Source of the DNA: Bradyrhizobium erythrophlei
Lineage (GTDB): Bacteria; Pseudomonadota; Alphaproteobacteria; Rhizobiales; Xanthobacteraceae
DNA: 64,000 bases
Reading direction: 5' to 3'
Assembly (NCBI GenBank): GCA_900129675.1
Contig: FSRD01000001.1
Location: 8,235,501-8,299,500, forward strand
Shown piece after piece: positions 42,718 through 51,888 of the stretch; positions within the stretch are counted from its first letter, which is position 1, and each line of letters opens with the position of its first letter. The notes beneath the pieces were generated by a model. The model was not told where the DNA came from. It worked only from the letters and a program-made list of their open reading frames with translations, and searched no databases. A program made the translations under genes and the position numbers.

Positions 42718-42879
42718 TCAGTTGGCGGCAACAACGATCGACTGCGGAGCCTGGATCGTAACCGGCGAACCGTTGTAGGAGAAGCTGCCGATGCCGGGCA
42801 GCGAATTGTCCGTAGAGCCCGCTATCGAGGGACCGGCCAGGATGAAGGCGAAGGCGAGGACGCAGCTGATGGTCCGCAT
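42718..42879 (-). CDS. 53-residue secreted paralogue A
   Basis: This small protein starts MRTISCVLAFAFILAGPSIA (signal peptide) and continues GSTDNSLPGIGSFSYNGSPV, ending in a hydrophobic TIQAPQSIVVAAN tail. The mature peptide is about 30 residues. It is clearly related to the gene at 43137-43298, which has the same length and the PG(I/L)G(S/A)F(S/T)Y-GSP core. The start is at ATG 42879. Secreted peptide function is unknown. Confidence 0.7.
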   Translation of the reverse strand: MRTISCVLAFAFILAGPSIAGSTDNSLPGIGSFSYNGSPVTIQAPQSIVVAAN

Positions 42880-43136
42880 CTGACTGTCTCCGGTTGGGTG
42901 CCGGCGGTCCCCGCCGTTTTGTTGGCAGTCTGATAACCAACCGCTGTTTCCGGATATCTGCGCCAAATCGCAAAATGGTTTCGTCGCACTGCAGAATTGT
43001 TTCGTCGACCTGCCGCGACGAAACAACGGCGAGAAAAACTCAATGATTTCAGTTGAATGACGCGCCGAAAGCGGGACTTCGAGGGGCGAAAGATGCCGCT
43101 CCGCGCAGCAAAGGCTTATCGATGATTTTTGCAACA

Positions 43137-43298
43137 TCACGGGCCGATCGCGGCCATCACGTCAGGCGCCGGTGTCACGATGGGTGACCCACAATAGGTG
43201 AACGCCCCGAGCCCCGGCATGTCGCGATCGGCGCTGCCGGCCAGCGACGGGCCGCTCAGAACGAAAACCAGGGCGATCACATAGCTGAGCGCGCGCAT
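43137..43298 (-). CDS. 53-residue secreted paralogue B
   Basis: Found by hand translation, this gene starts at ATG 43298 and ends at TGA 43137. The protein begins MRALSYVIALVFVLSGPSLA (signal peptide), then GSADRDMPGLGAFTYCGSPI, and ends VTPAPDVMAAIGP. It shares length and the core G-S-x-D...PG(I/L)G(S/A)F(S/T)Y-x-GSP pattern with paralogue A, 257 bases apart and on the same strand. It has one Cys where A has Asn. The tandem copies suggest a local duplication. Function unknown. Confidence 0.65.
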   Translation of the reverse strand: MRALSYVIALVFVLSGPSLAGSADRDMPGLGAFTYCGSPIVTPAPDVMAAIGP

Positions 43299-43778
43299 CT
43301 AAATTCTCCAATAGCCATTTGGCAGACGCGCGCGGCGGCCTCCGGGTTCGACGCGGGCCTGCAAGTTTTTAACCTTTGTCTGCTGAATAAGCTGCGCTGC
43401 AGCAAGGCCGGTGATGAACCAAAGCATCCCTCCGGCCGACTCAGTCGAACACCCTGCAACCTTTCCCAGAGGTTGTGCGTTGTCGTAATCCCAGTCCCGT
43501 AATTCCGGTCCAATGAAGGATAACAGTCGTGGGCAATGACGACATCGGCGTTGGCAATGGAACCGCGGCCCGCAAACCAACCCAGCAGATGGCAGGTGCG
43601 ATGTCGCAGCAGGGCGGCAGTGTCCTCGGGGACAATCAATGCACCCAGCAGAAGCTGGTGCGGCTGGTGGGCTGCCGCGATCCCAAAGCCCAGTCCGAAA
43701 AGGGCCGCCCCGACAAGGCCGGCTTCGAACCGAAGCAGCGGCAATTCGATTAGGCCGCCGTTCTGGTTCCCCGCCCCG
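43299..43778 (-). other. unresolved stretch, possible degraded gene
   Basis: One minus-strand frame reads through this stretch, starting at 43798 inside the CreA gene end, and holds a hydrophobic segment (FEAGLVGAALFGLGFGIAAA). Another frame contains GGMLWFITGLAAAQLIQQTK near the end. Neither has a clear start or family, and the segments may belong to a decayed membrane-protein gene. I do not call a gene here. Confidence 0.3.
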
Positions 43779-44327
43779 CTACTGGATGAACTCGCCACAT
43801 TTCTGCACCGCGCTATCGGCTGTCCCCCAGGGCATGATCGGTACCGAGGAGGTGGAGTTTTTGGGTGAGCCTTCGATCAGCTTGTCCGAATAGACCATGT
43901 AGACCAGCACGTTCCGTTTGGCGTCGCAGCCACGGACGATCTGCATCTTCTTGAAGAACAGCGAGCGGCGCTTGCGGAACATGTCATCGCCCTGCTCCAG
44001 CTTGTCCTTGAATCGGATCGGGCCGATCTGGCGGCATGCCAGCGAAATATCCGAGACCTCCTCGGCAAGCCCGACCCAGCCCTTGAAACCGCCCCTCTCC
44101 GGCACCGTAAAATGACACGCCACCCCCTCGACCTGGGGGTCATCGACGCCATAGGTCGCGAGCTTGTCGTTGGGGCTCAGCCATTTGAACACCGTCGAGC
44201 GGCGGAAAATCAGGTCCGGCTCGTCAGCGGCGAAGGCGGGGCAAGCCTGCCAGAACGTCAGGGCCAACACCGCCAAAGCCAGATTTCTCCACCTTTTGTC
44301 ACGCTTACCAATGGCTTGGGATATCAT
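43779..44327 (-). CDS. creA: CreA family protein
   Basis: This 182-residue protein has a signal peptide region (LALAVLALTFWQACPAFAAD) and the CreA pattern: VFKWLSPNDKLATYGVDDPQ, VEGVACHFTVPERGGFKGWV, CRQIGPIRF, and a C-terminal LVYMVYSDKLIEGSPKNSTS. CreA is a conserved bacterial periplasmic protein of unknown function, unrelated to the fungal regulator. The ATG at 44327 starts the signal peptide; an upstream extension has no family match. It is divergent from the L,D-transpeptidase gene. Confidence 0.88.
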   Translation of the reverse strand: MISQAIGKRDKRWRNLALAVLALTFWQACPAFAADEPDLIFRRSTVFKWLSPNDKLATYGVDDPQVEGVACHFTVPERGGFKGWVGLAEEVSDISLACRQIGPIRFKDKLEQGDDMFRKRRSLFFKKMQIVRGCDAKRNVLVYMVYSDKLIEGSPKNSTSSVPIMPWGTADSAVQKCGEFIQ

Positions 44328-44551
44328 GAATGTCTCCGCTGAGGGCTTGCGGCCAATGTAGTCGGGAAAAGCCGCACAGGAAGGCTGACAGCAGCGGACG
44401 ACCAGCGACATTTAACCGATTGTGAGGCTTTTTTGCTACGCTTGCGGCGAAAACGCCGGGATCACGGAAGGGTTAGCGGCCTCCCGCTGGTGAACGCGTT
44501 TCGCGTCTGCGACAACAAACAGATGATTATCTGGACTTGGATTCGAGGATT

Positions 44552-46270
44552 ATGCGCGTGAGCGGGCGTCGGATTTCTATTGCGAATACTGCGAACGAGC
44601 GGTTTTGGCAGATTGCGATTTTGACTGCGGTTGGCACCATTGGCGCCGCGCCGCAGGCAGACGCCGCGCTCTACTACTGGCAGGATTCTGATCCCGGCTA
44701 CTATCGGCCCGATCCGATGGCTCAGCCGCGGCGGCAAAAAGTACGGCGGCACCAGGCCAGGAAGGGCGAGGTGGCGGAAAAGGAAACCGGCGCCAAGCCG
44801 CAGGGACCGCTGATCATAGCGGTCTCGATCGAAAAGCAGAAGGTGCGGATCTACGACTCCAACGGGTTCTTTGCGGAAAGCCCGGTCTCCACCGGCATGG
44901 CTGGCCATTCGACCCCGATGGGCGTCTTCAGCATCATCCAGAAGCACAAATTCCACCATTCCAACATCTATAGCGGCGCACCGATGCCGTACATGCAGCG
45001 GATCACCTGGTCGGGTGTCGCGATGCATGCTGGCGTGCTGCCAGGATATCCGGCGTCGCATGGTTGCATCCGCATGCCGATGGCGTTTGCCGTGAAGATG
45101 TGGAACTGGACCAAGATGGGCGCGCGGGTCATCGTCACCCCCGGCGAGATGACGCCTGCGAATTTTTCGCATCCATTGCTGGTGGCGCAGAAAGTCGTGC
45201 CGCAGCCGGCGATCGCCGATGAGCCGAAGACGGACGTGCCCGCGGTGAAGACCGACAAGGGAGCGGACGCCGGCACTGCGATCAAGCCGGAGAACTCTGA
45301 AGCGAACCTGGAGCTGAGATCGACCGTCGGTCACGCGCCTGCGATGCCGTTGCGCGAACAAACCCACACCGCGGATGCCAGCGCCGCCGTCACGATGACC
45401 GGTAGCGCGCGGCCCGCGTCCAGCGAACCTGTTTCCGTCAATACCGCCCCCGCGCCAACCGCCGGCGACGCCGCGAAAACCGAGGTCCCCGCAAGCGAGA
45501 GCGCAATAGCCGAGGACAAGCCCGCCGAGGCGAAGGTCGAAGCCAAGTCAGACGATGCCAAGTCGGACGACGTCAAGACTGAGGCCGCCAAAGCTGAGAC
45601 CTCCACGGTCGACACATCGACGGCCGACGAGCCCAAGGCTACCGACAAGGCTACTGACAAGGCTACTGACAAGGCGAACGAGAAGGTTGTTGAAAAGCCT
45701 GCAGAGCCCCCCAAGGCGGTCGCAGATGCCCCCGCCGCGGCTCCTGCCGATGCGAAGAAAGACACGGCGCGCCTGCCCGGCGCCGAGAAGATTGTCGCCG
45801 CGAAACCCGAACCGCCGAAGCGTACCGGCCCGATCGCGGTGTTCATCAGCCGCAAGGATTCGAAACTCTACGTACGGCAGGAATTCAAGCCGCTGTTCGA
45901 CGCCCCGGTGACGATCGCGCCCAGCGACCGGCCGCTGGGCACGCATGTGTTCACGGCGGCAGCCGACAAGAACGACGCCAATTTGTTGCGCTGGTCGGTG
46001 GTCACTCTGCCAGCGGCACGCAAGGCGGCCCGAAACGACGATGACGACCGCCCTGCCCGACGACGCAAGGGCATGGCCCCCGCCGAGATGAAGCCGATAC
46101 CAGTGCCGGACAGCCCGGCTGAGGCGCTGGACCGCATCGTCATCCCGCCGGATGCGATGGCGCGCATCGCGGAAGCGCTGACGACGGCCAGTTCGATCGT
46201 GGTGTCCGATCAGGGCATCAACCAGGGCGAAACCGGCGAAGGCACGGATTTCATCGTCTCGCTGCACTAG
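44552..46270 (+). CDS. L,D-transpeptidase with a second, cysteine-less domain
   Basis: This 572-residue protein has an N-terminal signal/anchor, then an L,D-transpeptidase (YkuD) domain at about residues 90-200 with the catalytic motif HAGVLPGYPASHGCIRMP (His and Cys present). Next is a long Ala/Lys/Glu-rich linker with a short DKAT tandem repeat. The C-terminal part (from about 425) has a second domain starting GPIAVFISRKDSKLYVRQEF and containing DRPLGTHVFTAAADKN, which resembles the beta-barrel of the same fold but shows no SHGC motif. The enzyme forms 3-3 cross-links in peptidoglycan in the periplasm. The second domain may bind a partner or substrate; that is inference. Confidence 0.88.
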   Translation: MRVSGRRISIANTANERFWQIAILTAVGTIGAAPQADAALYYWQDSDPGYYRPDPMAQPRRQKVRRHQARKGEVAEKETGAKPQGPLIIAVSIEKQKVRIYDSNGFFAESPVSTGMAGHSTPMGVFSIIQKHKFHHSNIYSGAPMPYMQRITWSGVAMHAGVLPGYPASHGCIRMPMAFAVKMWNWTKMGARVIVTPGEMTPANFSHPLLVAQKVVPQPAIADEPKTDVPAVKTDKGADAGTAIKPENSEANLELRSTVGHAPAMPLREQTHTADASAAVTMTGSARPASSEPVSVNTAPAPTAGDAAKTEVPASESAIAEDKPAEAKVEAKSDDAKSDDVKTEAAKAETSTVDTSTADEPKATDKATDKATDKANEKVVEKPAEPPKAVADAPAAAPADAKKDTARLPGAEKIVAAKPEPPKRTGPIAVFISRKDSKLYVRQEFKPLFDAPVTIAPSDRPLGTHVFTAAADKNDANLLRWSVVTLPAARKAARNDDDDRPARRRKGMAPAEMKPIPVPDSPAEALDRIVIPPDAMARIAEALTTASSIVVSDQGINQGETGEGTDFIVSLH

Positions 46271-46366
46271 AGCGATCGATCCAGCCATAACGGCTTGTTG
46301 AGCAGCGGCCAAACGCCCGCTGCGCTATATCCATTTGGCACGAATTCGCTGTGGTGGAGGCTGGCC

Positions 46367-46942
46367 ATGATGAACCGCAGGACCATGATGACGGCGGCGC
46401 TGGCTGCGCTCGCGGGCGCGGCCTCGACCCGGGTCGCAATGGCGCAGGCCGGCATGAGCAGGATCACCGCTTACGCGTTTTCGTTTCCGGCACTGACCGG
46501 CGGCGACATCAGGCTCGCCGAATTTGCCGGCCATCCGCTGCTGATCGTCAATACCGCCTCGCTGTGCGGCTTCACGCCGCAATATGCCGGCCTGCAGGAA
46601 TTGTGGACCGAGTTTCACGGCCGTGGCCTGACGATCATCGGCGTTCCCTCCAACGATTTCGGCGGGCAGGAACCGGGCGGCGCGACCGAAATCGCCGAGA
46701 CCGCGCAACACCAGTATGGCGTCACCTTTCCGATCGCGGCGAAGGCCGTCGTCAAAGGCCCGCACGCGCATCCGTTCTACAAATGGGCGGCGGAGGCGCG
46801 GCCGAAGGATGTTCCGCGCTGGAACTTCCATAAATATCTGATTGGCCGCGACGGCTATATCGCGGACGTCTTCCCCGAAACCGTAGAACCACGGGATACG
46901 CGGGTGAAAACCGCGATCGCGCGGGCACTGGCCGACTCCTGA
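46367..46942 (+). CDS. glutathione peroxidase family protein, exported
   Basis: This 191-residue protein is a thioredoxin-fold peroxidase. The signature LIVNTASLCGFTPQYAGLQE holds the active-site Cys in the NTASLCGFT context (family pattern N-x-A-S-x-C-G-x-T). VPSNDFGGQEPG and WNFHKYLIGRDGY follow, with Trp/Asn catalytic partners visible. The N-terminus MNRRTMMTAALAALAGAAS has twin arginines and a hydrophobic region, suggesting Tat or Sec export. It probably reduces peroxides with thioredoxin rather than glutathione, as in many bacterial members; that is inference. Confidence 0.9.
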   Translation: MMNRRTMMTAALAALAGAASTRVAMAQAGMSRITAYAFSFPALTGGDIRLAEFAGHPLLIVNTASLCGFTPQYAGLQELWTEFHGRGLTIIGVPSNDFGGQEPGGATEIAETAQHQYGVTFPIAAKAVVKGPHAHPFYKWAAEARPKDVPRWNFHKYLIGRDGYIADVFPETVEPRDTRVKTAIARALADS

Positions 46943-47102
46943 ATTAACCGGTTCGGGAACAAATCGACCACCGGTAACGACAGCCGTTGCCTTGGCTACG
47001 CCGCTCTAACTAGGGTATTATGGGTTGGGGCAGGAATCGGACCGGCGGCAAAGAGCCGGTACCGGGAACGGGATCAGGATTTCAGGATTTAAGGAAAACG
47101 CC

Positions 47103-48068
47103 ATGCGTATTGCAGCAGGTCTGGTTTTTGCGGGCGCGGTTTCGTTGCTCTCGTCTGGCGCGGCATGGTCGCAAACGCCGCCGGCCGCCAAGGCCGCCGT
47201 TGCTCCTCTGACTGCGACGGCCGCACCGGCTCCGGCCGCAGTGCCTGCTGCTGCCGCCGCCGCTCAACCTGCGAGAGCCGCTTGCACCAACCCCAACGCG
47301 CTCGGCGTCGGCCGCACCGTCGAAATCGACACCACGGGTGGACCGGGCTTCGGCTTCGAGCATTTCAAGCAACTCGACTTCCTGCGTGACAAGGAAGTCG
47401 TGCTGACCTTCGACGACGGTCCGTGGCCGGTCAACACGCCGTCGGTCCTGAAGACGCTGGCGGACGAATGCACCACCGGCATCTTCTTCTCGATCGGCAA
47501 GCACGCCACCTACTATCCGGAAATTCTCAAACAGGTCTATGCAGCCGGCCACACTGTCGGCAGCCACACCTGGTCGCACGCGACGCTCACGAACAAAAAG
47601 CTCACCGACGACCAGAAGAAGGAAGAAATCGAAAAAGGTTTCAGCGCGGTGAAATGGGCGCTGGGCGGGGTTTCGCCGTCGCCGTTCTTCCGCTTCCCGG
47701 CGCTGCAGCACCCGCCGGAAATGGTCACCTATCTCGGCGAGCGCAACATCGCGATGTTCTCCTGCGATCTCGACTCCTTCGATTTCAAGGCGAGCAAGGC
47801 GCAGCAGGTGATCGACGTCACGATGAGGAAGCTCGACAAGCTTGGCAAGGGCATCATCCTGATGCACGACTTTCACAAGCACACCGCGGAGGCCCTGCCC
47901 GAACTGTTGAAGAGGCTGAAGGCCGGCGGCTACAAGGTCGTCGCGATGAAGGCGAAGGCGCCGGTGCAGACCCTGCCGCAATACGACGAAGAATTGCTCA
48001 AGGACGCCAAGCTGCCGACGGTAAGCTCCCGTCCCGTCTCAAGCGTTGTGCAGACGATTTCGGAATAG
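47103..48068 (+). CDS. polysaccharide deacetylase family protein
   Basis: This 321-residue protein has a signal peptide (MRIAAGLVFAGAVSLLSSGA), an Ala/Pro-rich linker and a NodB-type deacetylase domain. Motifs are EVVLTFDDGPWP (metal-binding TFDDGP), VGSHTWSHATL (H-x-x-x-H), PSPFFRFPAL and GIILMHDFHKHTAEALPELL (HD). The metal ligands are intact, so it should hydrolyse N-acetyl groups from a glycan such as peptidoglycan or chitin-like polymer in the periplasm. NodB acts on Nod factors, but this one has a signal peptide and is not near nod genes. Confidence 0.9.
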   Translation: MRIAAGLVFAGAVSLLSSGAAWSQTPPAAKAAVAPLTATAAPAPAAVPAAAAAAQPARAACTNPNALGVGRTVEIDTTGGPGFGFEHFKQLDFLRDKEVVLTFDDGPWPVNTPSVLKTLADECTTGIFFSIGKHATYYPEILKQVYAAGHTVGSHTWSHATLTNKKLTDDQKKEEIEKGFSAVKWALGGVSPSPFFRFPALQHPPEMVTYLGERNIAMFSCDLDSFDFKASKAQQVIDVTMRKLDKLGKGIILMHDFHKHTAEALPELLKRLKAGGYKVVAMKAKAPVQTLPQYDEELLKDAKLPTVSSRPVSSVVQTISE

Positions 48069-48091
48069 CTGACTCGTAGCTCGTCCAGCCT

Positions 48092-48649
48092 GTGCCGGCG
48101 CTGCGCATCGAGGGTTACGTCATCGTGTCGGGCGACGGCATGCTGGCCAATGCCGATCGCGTGATGCCGGAGGGGCTGAAGTTCGACGGCGACAAGCGGT
48201 TCTTCACCACAGCCCTCGACCGTGCCGACCTGATCGTGCACGGCCGCAATTCCTACGAAGACCAGCCGAACTCGCCGAAGCGGAAGCGGGTCGTCCTGAC
48301 CCGGAATGTGCGTGCGGTCGCGCCCGACCCGGCCAATCCCAAGGCCACGCTGTGGAATCCCGCGGGCGCATCGTTCGAAGCCGCCTGCAAGCTCGCCGGC
48401 GTTCAATCGGGCACCATCGCGATCATCGGCGGTCCCTACGTGTTCGGGATGTTCATGGACCGCTACGACACGTTCTGGCTATCGCTGGCGCCGCACGTGC
48501 GACTGCCGGACGGAGAGCCCTGCTTCCCCGGTGTGCCCGCGCGCACGCCGCAGCAGATACTGGCCGCGCACGGCCTCAAGGCCAGCGAGCCGCAATTGCT
48601 CGACCCCGCCGATGACGTCAGCGTCACGCCGTGGCGGCGCAGCGCCTGA
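48092..48649 (+). CDS. DHFR/RibD-like reductase fold protein
   Basis: This 185-residue protein begins MPALRIEGYVIVSGDGMLAN (GTG start) and shows a DHFR-like Rossmann fold: LDRADLIVHGRNSYEDQPNS, AGVQSGTIAIIGGPYVFGMF (the GG motif near the cofactor) and a Trp-rich LSLAPHVRLPDGEPCFPG. Members of the RibD C-terminal/DHFR family reduce with NADPH. The order matches better the generic 'dihydrofolate reductase family' than DHFR itself. Physiological substrate unknown. It starts only 23 bases after the deacetylase gene. Confidence 0.75.
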   Translation: MPALRIEGYVIVSGDGMLANADRVMPEGLKFDGDKRFFTTALDRADLIVHGRNSYEDQPNSPKRKRVVLTRNVRAVAPDPANPKATLWNPAGASFEAACKLAGVQSGTIAIIGGPYVFGMFMDRYDTFWLSLAPHVRLPDGEPCFPGVPARTPQQILAAHGLKASEPQLLDPADDVSVTPWRRSA

Positions 48650-48663
48650 AACCCTTTATTTTT

Positions 48664-48736
48664 ACATGTTTTCCGTACGCGAACCGCTATCCACCCCGGA
48701 TCAAGTCCGGGGCCGGCTTTCGCTCGAAAACACTAC
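48664..48736 (+). repeat. B-type dispersed repeat, long form
   Basis: The block ACATGTTTTCCGTACGCGAA-CCGCTATCCA, then CCCCGGATCAAGTCCGGGG palindrome, then CCGGCTTTCGCTCGAAAACA. It matches 5022-5073 with the extra palindrome inserted in the middle, and 35995-36052 inverted. It lies between convergent genes and overlaps the stop of DoxX. Confidence 0.75.
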
Positions 48737-49188
48737 TACGCGTCCCCGTAAATCGGCTCCGACGATCGTGGCCCGCGGCCATAGCCCGCTATGATGAACA
48801 GCGCGCCGATGATCGACAGGTTTTTCAGCGCATCGATAATCGCCTTGTCCCGGTCCGGGCTCGCGGGATTCCAGAAATCGTGGAAATAGAAGGTGACCAC
48901 CAGCACGAACAGGATCAGCAGAATGGCAAAGAATCTTGCGCCGAAATTGAGCGCGATCATCAAGCCCGCAATGACCTCGAACGAGCCGACGGACAGTGCC
49001 AGCAGTTGCGGCATCTTCATGTTTGTCATGGTTTCGAGCTGCAATACGTAGGGATCGAGCAGCCCGGGGATAATGACTTTGCTGGCAATCGCCTGCGCCG
49101 TTGCCTGAACGTCGAAAAGTTTGGCGGCTCCCGAATAGATAAATAGCACGGCGAACAAAATTCGCCCGAAAGTAATCAACGCTGGCAT
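48736..49188 (-). CDS. DoxX family membrane protein
   Basis: This 150-residue protein has four transmembrane segments and the DoxX pattern GRILFAVLFIYSGAAKLFDV at the N-terminus, with the later GSFEVIAGLMIALNFGARFF and FFAILLILFVLVVTFYFHDF segments. DoxX proteins are small integral membrane proteins of unclear function, linked in some bacteria to thiol stress or quinone biology. Its stop is inside the flanking repeat, which shows how close genes and repeats are here. Confidence 0.85.
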   Translation of the reverse strand: MPALITFGRILFAVLFIYSGAAKLFDVQATAQAIASKVIIPGLLDPYVLQLETMTNMKMPQLLALSVGSFEVIAGLMIALNFGARFFAILLILFVLVVTFYFHDFWNPASPDRDKAIIDALKNLSIIGALFIIAGYGRGPRSSEPIYGDA

Positions 49189-49316
49189 GGGTCGGCCTCA
49201 CTCAATGGCAATGCGCAAAATCGCAAGCGGCGGAGCGAAACGATTATGGGCGCTTCGCCTCCGCTTTTCAAACGAACAAATCGCAACCGCCGGCGACCGG
49301 ACCCGTTTGATTTGAA

Positions 49317-51626
49317 CTAACCAAACAGGGTCGGCTGCTGGCGGCCGGCACGCTCCTGGGCTTCGACCGCGGCCACCGCGCTCATGTTGAGAACGCCGCG
49401 CGCGGTCACCCCGGGCGTGAGAATATGCACGGGGCGCGCCGGCCCGATCAGGATCGGGCCAACGGGAAGCGCGTCTGCCAACACCTTGATCGTCTGGTAG
49501 GCGATGTTGGCGGCATCGAGATTCGGCATGATCAGGATGTTGGCCTCGCCTTCCAGCCTCGATTGCGGCAGCACCAGCTTCCGCGCCACCGCCGACAATG
49601 CGGTATCGGCCTGCATTTCTCCGTCCGCCTCGATCTCAGGATGCTTCTCCTTCAGAAGCTGGGTGGCCCGGCGCATCTTGCGCGAGGAGTCGGTATCGTA
49701 ACTGCCGAAGTCGGAATGCGACACGAACGCTATTCTGGGCTTGAAATTGAAGCGCTGGACATGGATCGCCGCCAGCGACGCCATCTCAGCCAATTCCTCC
49801 GCGCTCGGGTTCGGCCGCACCTGGGTGTCGGCGATGAAATAGGCGCCCTTGCTTGTGATCATCAGCGCCAGCGCCGCGTAATCGCTGACCCCCGGCAGGA
49901 AGCCGATGATCTCGCGCACATGGCGCAGATGGCTCATGTAGCCGCCCTCGACGCCGCACAGCATGGCGTCGGCTTCGCCGCGCACCACGGCGAGCGCCGC
50001 GATCACGGTGTTGTTGGTGCGCACCACCGTGCGCGCCGCATCCGGCGTTACGCCGCACCGGCCGGCGACCTCGATATAGGACGTCACATAGGAGCGATAG
50101 CGCGGATCGTCCTCGGGATTGATGAGGTCGAAATCCCTGCCAGCCTTTATCGCAAGGCCGAACCGTTTGATGCGCGCCTCGACCACCGAGGGACGGCCCA
50201 CCAAAATCGGTCGCGCCAGGTTCTCCTCCAGCACCACCTGCGTCGCGCGCAGCACGCGCTCGTCCTCACCCTCGGCGTAGATCACACGGACCGGTTGGGT
50301 CTTGGCCTTCGCGAATACCGGCTTCATGGTCAGGCCGGAGCGGAACGCATAGCGCTGCAGCTGGGCGCAATATTCGTCGAAATTATTGATCGGCCGCGTC
50401 GCCACGCCTGAATCCATCGCCGCCTTCGCCACCGCCGGCGCAATGCGCAGGATCAGGCGCGGATCGAACGGACTCGGGATCAGCGAACCCGGCCCGAAAC
50501 CCTGCGTCTCGCCGGCCTCGAAACCATGCGCGACCGCATCCGACGGCGGATCGCGCGCGAGCTGGGCGATGGCATCGACCGCCGCATGCTTCATCTCCTC
50601 GTTGATCGCGGTGGCGCCGACATCGAGCGCGCCGCGGAAGATGAACGGGAAGCACAGGACGTTGTTGACCTGGTTCGGGAAGTCCGATCGTCCGGTGCAG
50701 ATCATCGCGTCGGGGCGGGCTTTGCGCGCCTCGTCCGGCATGATTTCCGGATCCGGGTTTGCGAGCGCCATCACCAGCGGCTGGTCCGCCATCGCCTTGA
50801 CCATCTCCGGCTTCAGCACGTTTGGCGCTGATAACCCCAGGAAGATGTCGGCGCCGCCGATCACATCGCCCAGCGTGCGCTTGTCGGTCTTCTGCACATA
50901 GACCGCCTTCCAGCGGTCCATCAGCGTGTTGCGGCCCTCATAGACGAGGCCGTCGATATCGCAGACCCAGATGTTCTTGCGTTGCGCGCCCAGCGAAACC
51001 AGCAGATTGAGACAGGCGATCGCTGCGGCGCCCGCGCCGGAACAGACGATCTTGACGTCTTCCATCTTCTTGCCGTTCAGCCGCAGCGCATTGGTGATCG
51101 CGGCGCCGACGATGATGGCGGTGCCATGCTGGTCGTCGTGGAATACCGGGATCTTCATGCGCTCCTTGAGTCGCGCCTCGATCTCGAAACACTCCGGCCC
51201 CCTGATGTCCTCGAGATTGATGCCGCCGAAGGTCGGCTCCAGTGCTGCGACCGTCTCGACCACGCGCTCGATGGTGTCGGCGGCGATTTCGATGTCGAAC
51301 ACGTCGATGCCGGCAAATTTCTTGAACAGGACCGCCTTGCCCTCCATGACTGGCTTGGAGGCCAACGGGCCGATATTGCCGAGACCAAGCACCGCGGTGC
51401 CGTTGGAGACCACGGCGACCAGATTGGCGCGGGTGGTCAGGGAAGCGGCCTCAGCGGGGTTTTTGGCGATCTCCATGCAGGCGGCCGCGACGCCCGGCGA
51501 ATAGGCCAGCGCGAGATCGCGCTGGTTCGCGAGCGGCTTGGTCGCCTGGATCTCGAGCTTGCCTGGTCGCGGCAGCCGATGGTACGCCAGTGCCGCGGAA
51601 TGAAGATCTTCAGTATAGGACGACAT
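49317..51626 (-). CDS. maeB: NADP-dependent malic enzyme with phosphotransacetylase-like domain
   Basis: This 769-residue protein is a large malic enzyme of the MaeB type. Residues 1-430 contain the malic enzyme domain (LALAYSPGVAAACMEIAKNP, NLVAVVSNGTAVLGLGNIGP, FGGINLEDIRGPECFEIEAR, VFHDDQHGTAIIVGAAITNA). After about residue 430 is a phosphate acetyltransferase-like domain (VRVIYAEGEDERVLRATQVV, DYAALALMITSKGAYFIADT), which in MaeB is regulatory. It makes pyruvate and NADPH from malate, feeding C4-dicarboxylate use. The C-terminal domain is known to bind acetyl-CoA or acetyl-phosphate in homologues. No regulatory motif was seen upstream. Confidence 0.94.
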   Translation of the reverse strand: MSSYTEDLHSAALAYHRLPRPGKLEIQATKPLANQRDLALAYSPGVAAACMEIAKNPAEAASLTTRANLVAVVSNGTAVLGLGNIGPLASKPVMEGKAVLFKKFAGIDVFDIEIAADTIERVVETVAALEPTFGGINLEDIRGPECFEIEARLKERMKIPVFHDDQHGTAIIVGAAITNALRLNGKKMEDVKIVCSGAGAAAIACLNLLVSLGAQRKNIWVCDIDGLVYEGRNTLMDRWKAVYVQKTDKRTLGDVIGGADIFLGLSAPNVLKPEMVKAMADQPLVMALANPDPEIMPDEARKARPDAMICTGRSDFPNQVNNVLCFPFIFRGALDVGATAINEEMKHAAVDAIAQLARDPPSDAVAHGFEAGETQGFGPGSLIPSPFDPRLILRIAPAVAKAAMDSGVATRPINNFDEYCAQLQRYAFRSGLTMKPVFAKAKTQPVRVIYAEGEDERVLRATQVVLEENLARPILVGRPSVVEARIKRFGLAIKAGRDFDLINPEDDPRYRSYVTSYIEVAGRCGVTPDAARTVVRTNNTVIAALAVVRGEADAMLCGVEGGYMSHLRHVREIIGFLPGVSDYAALALMITSKGAYFIADTQVRPNPSAEELAEMASLAAIHVQRFNFKPRIAFVSHSDFGSYDTDSSRKMRRATQLLKEKHPEIEADGEMQADTALSAVARKLVLPQSRLEGEANILIMPNLDAANIAYQTIKVLADALPVGPILIGPARPVHILTPGVTARGVLNMSAVAAVEAQERAGRQQPTLFG

Positions 51627-51888
51627 ACGTACTCCCGCGTTTCCGACCCCGAGCTTTTGTTTCTTGGCTACGTCCAGAAGAGGTCAGCTTTCCGGCAGAT
51701 TGAGCCGGATGTGAAGCACGAGCAACCGCTTGGATGCAACATCCGGCGCTTTACCCATCAACAGGCCAGCAACTGGCCGATCGACGCAAATTGTCGACGT
51801 CGTCAGCATATGCCCCTCCCTATCCCGGTCATTCGACCGACAATATGACAAATTGCCCCCTGCACAATCGCCAACCGGAGTTGACCGA

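Noticed and set aside
45640..45690. Short ACxGACAAGGCT tandem repeat in the transpeptidase linker
   Set aside because: It is a low-complexity coding repeat (DKAT) inside the linker, not a separate element.
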